Shown here: one piece after another, positions 58,274 through 64,000 of the stretch
Position numbering within the stretch: position 1 is the stretch's first letter
How the letters are laid out: every line of letters begins with the position of its first letter
IMG/VR virus record: IMGVR_UViG_3300046532_001629
Span: 1 to 64,000 of that record
DNA from: a virus
DNA length: 64,000 nt
Reading direction: 5' to 3' (one strand)
Notes under the pieces: model-generated
Told to the model about the DNA's origin: nothing
What the model saw: only the letters and a program-made list of their open reading frames with translations
The model's database searches: none
Position numbers and translations under genes: made by a program

Positions 58274-59476
58274 ATGGGTGCAAAAAATCTACATTTAGAA
58301 CATCTCGAAGATGAAATCATCAATCAAGGTATTGATGGTGGAAGAGGAGCAATCAACTTCCTAAGAGGTCTTAGAGATATGATGAAAGGGAGCAAAGCCT
58401 CTTCCGTCAATATGACCGTTAAATGGGATGGAGCTCCTGCAATCTTTTGTGGGAAACATCCCGAAACAAATCAATTCTTTGTTGCAAAGAAATCTCTATT
58501 TAATAAAGAACCTAAGTTCTACACATCCGAAGCAGAGATCAAAGCAGACCCAAAGTTAAGTGGTCAACTAGAAGCAAAGTTTCTCGATTCATTCAAATAC
58601 CTCAGTAAACTATCTTTCAGTAATATCATGCAGGGTGATCTAATGTTCACCGATGATAAGACAACTAAAAAAATTGACGGTGTTGAATACATCACATTCC
58701 AACCGAACACTATTCTCTATGCAGTATCCGCTGATTCTAAAATCGGAGAGGACATCGACAGAGCAAAATTGGGTATTGTCTTTCACACTACTTACACTGG
58801 TGGCACGATAGAAGACCTCTCTGCATCCTTTGGTGTGAACCTAGCAAACCTAGGGGTCTCTAATGACGTTTGGGTAGACGATGCATCATACAAAGATGTT
58901 AGTGGTAACTCCACAATGACTGCAACAGAAACACTTAAACTTACACTCGCATTAAAGGAAGTCGGTAAATCATTTCATGGTATTTCGAAGAGAGACTTAG
59001 ATAAGTTCCAAAAAATTCAAGAGATGATTACGAAGAAAGGTGCTGGTGCAACATACAAAACATACTGTAACACCCTTATAAGAGGTGGAAGTTACAAACC
59101 TACTGCAGATGGATACCTTGCACACTTTCAATCATACTGGAAGGACAAAGTGGTGGGTGGTGTTAAGACAGAGAAACACAAAGAGATCAAACGAGAAATC
59201 GGTGAATCAATCTATAACGACATGAGAGGGATGAAAAAGTTCTTAATTAATCTTACAAAATTCATGGGAGGATTGGTGGAGTCAAAACAGATCATCATTG
59301 TTGCATTGAATAGAGTCAAGAGTATTGGTACATTCAAACAAACTGCAACAGGATTCGAAGCAGTCAACCCCGAAGGATATGTTGCAATAGATTCAGGTGG
59401 TTCTGCAGTTAAACTTGTAGACCGTATGGAATTTGCACACAATAACTTTACTGCAATCAAGGCTTGGGACAAATAA
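58274..59476 (+). CDS. Ligase-fold covalent nucleotidyltransferase-like protein (DUF6267-like)
   Basis: A 400-residue late protein with the ordered motifs of the ATP-dependent RNA/DNA ligase superfamily. These are motif I VKWDGAPA (Lys50-x-Asp-Gly), GDLMF near 121-125 as a motif III-like strand, LGIVFHTTY (IIIa-like), motif IV EGYVAI (Glu367-Gly) and motif V AVKLVDR (Lys380). I recall related phage proteins as DUF6267 of unknown function. It could seal or adenylylate nucleic acid. It sits first in a run of candidate virion-packaged proteins, though without an MKTF start. Confidence 0.65.
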   Translation: MGAKNLHLEHLEDEIINQGIDGGRGAINFLRGLRDMMKGSKASSVNMTVKWDGAPAIFCGKHPETNQFFVAKKSLFNKEPKFYTSEAEIKADPKLSGQLEAKFLDSFKYLSKLSFSNIMQGDLMFTDDKTTKKIDGVEYITFQPNTILYAVSADSKIGEDIDRAKLGIVFHTTYTGGTIEDLSASFGVNLANLGVSNDVWVDDASYKDVSGNSTMTATETLKLTLALKEVGKSFHGISKRDLDKFQKIQEMITKKGAGATYKTYCNTLIRGGSYKPTADGYLAHFQSYWKDKVVGGVKTEKHKEIKREIGESIYNDMRGMKKFLINLTKFMGGLVESKQIIIVALNRVKSIGTFKQTATGFEAVNPEGYVAIDSGGSAVKLVDRMEFAHNNFTAIKAWDK

Positions 59477-59477
59477 A

Positions 59478-59651
59478 ATGAGAAGAGTTAAGCCAGATTA
59501 TATTACCGTAAGAATAGACCAACTCAAAGAGGACATGGATAAGACATCCAAGGACTACGACAAGGCTTGGTATAACAGAATTATCCAAGAGTTGAGTTGG
59601 GCCCAAGAAATGTCCGCCAAACCGACAAAAAATTGTTACATGGAAACCTAA
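59478..59651 (+). CDS. Small basic helical protein
   Basis: A 57-residue protein beginning MRRVKPDYITVRIDQLKEDMDK, with a following helix rich in Trp and Gln (AWYNRIIQELSWAQEM). It starts 1 nt after the ligase-like stop and ends in a TAATG overlap with the next gene. No motif recognised. Confidence 0.55.
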   Translation: MRRVKPDYITVRIDQLKEDMDKTSKDYDKAWYNRIIQELSWAQEMSAKPTKNCYMET

Positions 59652-59839
59652 TGAAATCCTTTAAACACTTTAATGAGTCGATTATGATACCCATAAATAT
59701 AGGAGATGTCGTCCTTGGTGGAAAATTCAAGAATAAGAAAATTGTCGTCAAAGAGATCGGTAGAAACGAGAAGGGTGACATTACTATCAATGGAAGACCA
59801 TTATTAAAATTTAGGATTATGCCGAATGAAAACGTTTAA
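59651..59839 (+). CDS. Small protein with MKSF-type capsid-targeting-like start
   Basis: A 62-residue protein starting MKSFKHFNES, similar to the N-termini at 26138 and 59826 and to T4 internal-protein targeting sequences. The remainder is a small beta barrel (IGDVVLGGKFKNKKIVVKEIG, then DITINGRPLLKFRI) of KOW/SH3 appearance. It overlaps the next gene by 14 nt. It may be packaged in the head; speculative. Confidence 0.5.
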   Translation: MKSFKHFNESIMIPINIGDVVLGGKFKNKKIVVKEIGRNEKGDITINGRPLLKFRIMPNENV

Positions 59840-61133
59840 CAAATTTTTAACTGAAGCAACTGGTAAGGGTGCAGTGTTCTCCTTTGGAAGATTCAACCCA
59901 CCCACCACTGGTCATGCAAAGTTGGTAAACAAACTACAGTCAGTCTCGGGTGGTTATACACCTCTAGTGTTCACTTCACACTCAAATGACAAGGTTAAGA
60001 ACCCCCTATCACATGTAGACAAGATCAAGTTCCTTAGACAGTTCTTTGGTAAGATCATTGTTGATACCGCTGCAAGAACAGTATTTGACATTGCAGTAGA
60101 ATTAGAACGACAGGGTTACAAAAAAATTAAGATGGTAGTAGGTTCGGACAGAGTTAGAGAGTTCGATATGTTGTTGAAGAAGTACAACGGAGTCAAAGCA
60201 CGACACGGTTACTACAAGTTTGATCAGATCGAAATTGTATCTGCAGGGGAGAGAGACCCCGATGCAGATGACACTAGTGGTATGAGTGCATCCAAAATGA
60301 GACAGTATGCAGAGGACGGAGACTTTGATAACTTCAAAGACGGTGTTCCATCTACTAACAAAGCACAACAGAAACAACTGTACAATGCAGTAAGACGAGG
60401 TATGGGACTTACTGAAGGAACACTGCCGTTTTATATGCAGACCGATATACAGGAAGACGAATTACAAGAAGGGGTCTATGACCAAGGAATCTTCAAAGCA
60501 TTATTCCTAATGGGTGGCCCAGGCTCAGGTAAAACAACAGTTGTTAAAGCACTATCACTACACACTATGGGTCTCAAAATGATTAATAGTGATCAACATT
60601 TCGAAAGAATGATGACCACTGCAAAGATGTCTATGAAGATGACTTCAGATGGTAGTGGTGAAGTCAATCCCGAAAGAGATGGGATGAGAGCAAAGGCAAA
60701 GAAAATAGCAGGAAAACAAATGGACTTGTACATTCCCAATAGATTGGGTCTAGTATTTGACACTACTAGTGCAAAAGCCAGTAAGATTAAAGACTATAAG
60801 GCACAATTAGATGCATTGGGATATGAATCCAAGATGGTATTCGTTAAAACAAGTCTAGAACTTGCACTAAAACTCAATGATTTAAGAGCTCGAACAGTTC
60901 CCCCTGAAGTAGTTAAGATGGAACACGATGCAGTAGAGACTAATGCAAAACTATTCAAGACCATGTTCAGAACAGGGTTTATAGAGATTGAAAATAACGA
61001 TACCGCTGCATCACTAAAGAAGACTGCAGACAGTCACTTTGGTAGTATCTCTGCATGGGCAAAGAAATTTCCCACTAATGCCAGAGCTATTGCATGGAAA
61101 ACACGAGAACTACTTTTAAAAAAGACTAAATAG
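59826..61133 (+). CDS. NMNAT-like nucleotidyltransferase fused to a P-loop kinase, capsid-targeting-like N-terminus
   Basis: A 435-residue protein starting MKTFNKFLTE-Ala, a T4-type capsid-targeting/gp21 site. Residues 15-150 are a cytidylyltransferase/NMNAT-like domain (FSFGRFNPPTTGHAKLV at 18-34, an HxGH variant; MSASKMR near 153 is the ISSTxxR equivalent). Residues ~225-420 are a P-loop kinase (Walker A GGPGSGKTT, 230-238). LTE-Gly (195-198) and LQE-Gly (213-216) between them look like protease sites. The domain pair suggests NAD or nucleotide metabolism. Confidence 0.7.
   Translation: MKTFNKFLTEATGKGAVFSFGRFNPPTTGHAKLVNKLQSVSGGYTPLVFTSHSNDKVKNPLSHVDKIKFLRQFFGKIIVDTAARTVFDIAVELERQGYKKIKMVVGSDRVREFDMLLKKYNGVKARHGYYKFDQIEIVSAGERDPDADDTSGMSASKMRQYAEDGDFDNFKDGVPSTNKAQQKQLYNAVRRGMGLTEGTLPFYMQTDIQEDELQEGVYDQGIFKALFLMGGPGSGKTTVVKALSLHTMGLKMINSDQHFERMMTTAKMSMKMTSDGSGEVNPERDGMRAKAKKIAGKQMDLYIPNRLGLVFDTTSAKASKIKDYKAQLDALGYESKMVFVKTSLELALKLNDLRARTVPPEVVKMEHDAVETNAKLFKTMFRTGFIEIENNDTAASLKKTADSHFGSISAWAKKFPTNARAIAWKTRELLLKKTK
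61126..61132 (+). promoter_or_regulatory. Late promoter CTAAATA, leaderless arrangement
   Basis: CTAAATA, 5 nt (gtatt), ATG at 61138. The downstream 5 nt are identical to those at 26133-26137. Confidence 0.65.
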
Positions 61134-61137
61134 TATT

Positions 61138-62562
61138 ATGGATTTATTAGACCAACTACTTAAAGTAACAAAAGATGCATCAATGGATTTCAATTCTATA
61201 GTTGAAGATTTCATGATGGAAGATGCAGTTGCCTCTGCAGAACTCAAAGCAAAACACGCTGCAGAGACAGAGAAACTTAAGGACTCACAAGAACGAGACC
61301 TTGAATCTCTTACGACTCGACATGAACGAGAAGTTGCACGACAATCAGATTCCGATAGTAAAGAAAAAGACGATGATGCAATTAAATCTAAACGTGATGC
61401 CGACAGAAAATCAAATGAAAAACAAAGCGAAGGGTTATTAAACTTTATCGACACTTGGAAACAAGAGTTGGATGAGGTATCCGCATCTAAAAGACTGACC
61501 ACCCGATTGAAGAAGAGTGGTGTAGACTTAGACAAACGTGCAAAAGATCGTGCAAAAGAACACGCTGCACTAGTCAAGAAGTATGGTAAAAAGAATGAGT
61601 CGTTTGACTTGGACGAAGGTAAACTCGTAGCAAGTGTTCGTGACATCTTAAAAGTCATCACAAGAAAAATTGAAACGAAACTAGATCAAGAATACACTAA
61701 GAATCCTGAAAGAGGATTGGGTATGATCAACACTCTAGGTGCAATGGTTGGACATAAAGTTACAGACCAAAAACAAGATAAAGGTAAGATGTTCCTTAAG
61801 TTTGGTGAAGAGACTGTAACCGAAGACCGTGAACTTGATGAAGATATGAACGCCTTGTTTTTTGCGATATGGGGTACTGGTGCTATGGTGGTGCTTCCTG
61901 CTTTGATAATGTATCAAATGATATCATCACCTCAAACTCCCAAGTTGCATAGAGATGCTAAAGCGTCAACAACGGCAACAGTTGGTAAACTGATTTCCAA
62001 ATTCAAAAAGGATAAAAACTATAAACCAACTAGTGCAGAGATAGATGTCAGTAAGAAGTTGGAAAACGAGGTTAAAAATAAAGAACCAAGCATTTTCAAA
62101 AAGGCAATGTCAAAATTAAAATCAATAAAATCAAAAAAAGAAGAAGTTGAAGAGTCACGGTACACAGATGAAAAGGACAAACGACAGAAAGCAACTCTTA
62201 AGAAACACGATAAGAGAATGATTAAGATATCAAGAGATTCTATCAAGAAATACGAAAAGGGTAGAAAAGAAGAGACTGAAGTCGAAGAAGACAGAGATTA
62301 CAAGAAAGAAAGGGAAAACTACGGTGGTAGACCCGAACAGATGGAAAGAAACGCTGCGAGAAAAAGAGCTCGTAGACAAATGGAAAAAGAGGGTAAGGCC
62401 AAAGCTGGTGATGGTAAAGATGTTCATCACAAGGATAACAACCCACTAAACAATGATAAGAACAACTTATCCCTAGTGTCTCAAAACTATAACAGGAAAG
62501 AACCTAGACTAAGAATGAAGAAATTAAAGGAAAAGGGAGCATTACCAAATGTCAGGAAATAA
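61138..62562 (+). CDS. Coiled-coil membrane protein with C-terminal HNH domain
   Basis: A 474-residue protein. The N-terminal ~170 residues are charged coiled coil. A hydrophobic helix (ALFFAIWGTGAMVVLPALIMY, ~240-260) splits the protein, and a Lys/Glu-rich region follows. The C-terminus has DVHHKDNNPLNNDKNNLSLVSQNYNR, an HNH-type nuclease signature (HH...N...N). LDE-Gly and LDE-Asp sites could be cut by gp21. It lies among candidate packaged proteins; injected nuclease or membrane-anchored endonuclease are possible roles. Confidence 0.65.
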   Translation: MDLLDQLLKVTKDASMDFNSIVEDFMMEDAVASAELKAKHAAETEKLKDSQERDLESLTTRHEREVARQSDSDSKEKDDDAIKSKRDADRKSNEKQSEGLLNFIDTWKQELDEVSASKRLTTRLKKSGVDLDKRAKDRAKEHAALVKKYGKKNESFDLDEGKLVASVRDILKVITRKIETKLDQEYTKNPERGLGMINTLGAMVGHKVTDQKQDKGKMFLKFGEETVTEDRELDEDMNALFFAIWGTGAMVVLPALIMYQMISSPQTPKLHRDAKASTTATVGKLISKFKKDKNYKPTSAEIDVSKKLENEVKNKEPSIFKKAMSKLKSIKSKKEEVEESRYTDEKDKRQKATLKKHDKRMIKISRDSIKKYEKGRKEETEVEEDRDYKKERENYGGRPEQMERNAARKRARRQMEKEGKAKAGDGKDVHHKDNNPLNNDKNNLSLVSQNYNRKEPRLRMKKLKEKGALPNVRK

Positions 62563-64000
62563 GAAAAACAATGGTGTCCACGAAGTGGGTACTACAGAAA
62601 TTACAGCTGCATACAAAGGTGATACCCCAGGCCAGACGGTTGATGAGTATCTAAAACTTGCAGCTGCAAAAAATGTAGAGAAGAAGAAAGAAAGATCAAA
62701 GAATTTCTCTCAGGTTTTTGACAACCCTTTAAAAGGATTCCCTTACAATGAAGATTTCACTGTAAGAGATGTGAACGAAGAAGTCGAAGCATTCATGGAA
62801 GGCATGGATTTTTGGAAAGTCACAGTCACCAAGAGCATAAACAAATTAAAGAAAGGTCGAAGTGTAATAGTCAAGGCACGTAACAGTTCAGAGGCACTAA
62901 AGAAAGGTGCAAAGAACATGGGTGACCCGAAAGCAAATATGAGTGGTTACATGGTTGCAGTCAAGGACACTAAGTTTCCGACCAATACCAGTGCAACTCA
63001 GGGTAAACGAATGGGTGAGTCTGATGAAATTGACGAATCTTCGGAAGCATGGGTTCTTGTTCAGAATCGTAAGATCATTAAGAAGTTTAAAAGAAAACCC
63101 AGTAATAGTGCATTCACCTCTAGTGACAATCAAACTTTGATGACTGTTTCCAAGGCGGCTAAGATGGGTATTAAGGAATCATTAGACGAAGAAAAGAAAG
63201 ATTCTCCAAAAGAGTTCGAAAAGAAGGTTGTCCACACCATGATGATCATGAAGAAGTATCCTGCTAACAAAAATAAGTCTGATGCAGTATTGAGAAAAGG
63301 TGCTATCAAGTATCTTACTCAAAAACCACGAGGTGCTTCAGATGATTGGGACGAAGGTTTTGAGGAATCAACAAACGAAGCAAAGCAAGCTATAGTGTGG
63401 AAAGTTAAACCACCAAAGGGTCAGAAGAATATTCATCCTGATTCTAAATGGCCAGGAATGAAGCCAGGCGATATCCAAAAGATGAATGAGTCTATTAATT
63501 TAGAAGAAAAGTGGAGTATGGGTGACGGTAAACCACGAGGTGGGGCTAACATAGAAAATGTTCGTTTTTGGGATTTACCAAAAGCATCATTGGAATACAT
63601 CCAAAAAGATTCACAGAAAGCGATGAAGGCAAATCCTTCCAATAAGAAAAACACCGAGGGTAAAGGAAACTACGCTGATCAAATCAATGATGCACAAACT
63701 GTTCTTATATGGAGAAAGAAGAACGGTATTAAGGAATCATTAGATGAAGAGAAGATCGTATACCAAGTTAAAGGTATTCAGAAACCCGAATCAGATGCAT
63801 TCACAAGTGCAGCCAAGTTGATGAAGTTGAAAGTCAAGTTCACAAAAGGTAGTGGCGGTGTTACACTAGTACAACTGGATGGAACTAAGTCACAACTAAG
63901 AAAACTTGATGGTGTTGTCCGAGGTAAGTCAACATACGGAGACCCATCTACTGCTGGACAAGGTTATCATTTCGATGAATCATTCGTTATGGAATCTGCA
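62549..64000 (+). CDS. Long Lys/Glu-rich repeat protein, 3'-truncated by the window edge
   Basis: The frame opens with ATG at 62549, overlapping the HNH gene by 14 nt, and stays open to the last base (484 codons). Two exact copies of a 20-nt segment (63167-63186, 63725-63744) encode GIKESLDEEK-type motifs. Related short LDE/NES/LEE sites (DEIDESSE, EESTNEA, NESINLEEK) recur about every 60-180 residues between small alpha/beta modules (AWVLVQNRKI, QAIVWKVKPP, TVLIWRKKNG). This resembles a multi-module virion protein with protease sites. No family recognised. Confidence 0.65.
   Translation, partial: MSGNKKNNGVHEVGTTEITAAYKGDTPGQTVDEYLKLAAAKNVEKKKERSKNFSQVFDNPLKGFPYNEDFTVRDVNEEVEAFMEGMDFWKVTVTKSINKLKKGRSVIVKARNSSEALKKGAKNMGDPKANMSGYMVAVKDTKFPTNTSATQGKRMGESDEIDESSEAWVLVQNRKIIKKFKRKPSNSAFTSSDNQTLMTVSKAAKMGIKESLDEEKKDSPKEFEKKVVHTMMIMKKYPANKNKSDAVLRKGAIKYLTQKPRGASDDWDEGFEESTNEAKQAIVWKVKPPKGQKNIHPDSKWPGMKPGDIQKMNESINLEEKWSMGDGKPRGGANIENVRFWDLPKASLEYIQKDSQKAMKANPSNKKNTEGKGNYADQINDAQTVLIWRKKNGIKESLDEEKIVYQVKGIQKPESDAFTSAAKLMKLKVKFTKGSGGVTLVQLDGTKSQLRKLDGVVRGKSTYGDPSTAGQGYHFDESFVMESA

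Noticed and set aside
61116-61661. Minus-strand open frame of 181 codons, Ser/Phe-rich
   Set aside because: Lies fully inside the HNH/coiled-coil gene on the opposite strand; composition is that of an antisense shadow of Lys/Glu-rich coding, with no promoter or ribosome-binding site.
1-64000. CRISPR arrays, insertion sequences, integrase, attachment sites, photosystem genes
   Set aside because: None seen: no regularly spaced repeats, no transposase or recombinase motifs, no psbA/psbD-like proteins.

Overview
The window is a contiguous piece of a T4-like (contractile-tailed) marine phage genome. It carries the T4 core modules in an order resembling marine T4-like phages: neck, terminase, tail and head genes (gp13-gp14-gp15-gp16-gp17-gp18-gp19-gp20-gp21-gp22-gp23), then recombination and late-transcription genes (gp3-like, UvsY, UvsW, gp55, gp47, gp46), then replication genes (gp45, gp44, gp62, RegA, gp43, UvsX, gp41). 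The sequence is AT-rich, gene-dense and almost entirely plus-strand. It has one tRNA-Arg(UCU). There is no integrase, CRISPR array, insertion sequence or photosystem gene. The accessory set (Hsp20, peroxiredoxin, peptide deformylase, several 2OG-Fe(II) oxygenases, CsgG/CsgF) fits a pelagimyophage-like virus of an AT-rich marine alphaproteobacterium. The host assignment is inference only.

Layout. 1-4193: a glycosyltransferase-like gene cut by the window edge, two 2OG-Fe(II) oxygenases and two unknown proteins. 4204-17314: virion assembly. 17315-18057: a terminator and one small minus-strand operon (a micro-ORF plus a HAD/PNKP-type phosphatase). 18058-26125: tail completion, recombination and the late sigma factor. 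26138-29622: a candidate packaged nuclease, peptide deformylase, prolyl-hydroxylase-like protein, tRNA and small early genes. 29683-33901: a CobT-like (metallopeptidase/VWA) and CobS-like (MoxR AAA+) pair. 34206-37006: sliding clamp, clamp loader and RegA. 37045-45027: a holin-like gene, then an envelope/secretion island (CsgF, CsgG, two curlin-like repeat proteins, a FecR-domain protein, small membrane proteins), IscU and a CHASE2 adenylate cyclase. 45120-50665: Hsp20 and peroxiredoxin, then a DNA-hypermodification cassette (C5-cytosine methyltransferase, TET/JBP-like dioxygenase, sugar-nucleotide epimerase, glycosyltransferase) and a spermidine-synthase-like gene. 50941-57577: lysozyme, DNA polymerase, thermonuclease-like protein, UvsX and gp41. 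57596-64000: a ligase-fold protein, an NMNAT-kinase fusion, an HNH/coiled-coil membrane protein and the start of a long repeat protein. Several of these look like capsid-packaged internal proteins.

Regulation can be read from the DNA. Early promoters are sigma-70-like. Five are near-identical copies (TTGACA, an 18-bp spacer with a conserved CACTTTTTG core, TATACT), one of them on the minus strand. Late promoters are an A/C/T-TAAATA box, present upstream of about twenty genes and matching the gp55 sigma factor encoded here. In about eleven cases the -10 or late box lies only 5-6 nt before the start codon, which predicts leaderless mRNAs. gp47 appears to start at an AUU codon.

The strongest leads are the hypermodification cassette, the curli-type secretion island next to an adenylate cyclase with all catalytic residues, the leaderless promoter architecture, and a set of proteins with T4-type capsid-targeting N-termini. 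All functional calls come from reading motifs by eye; no database search was run.
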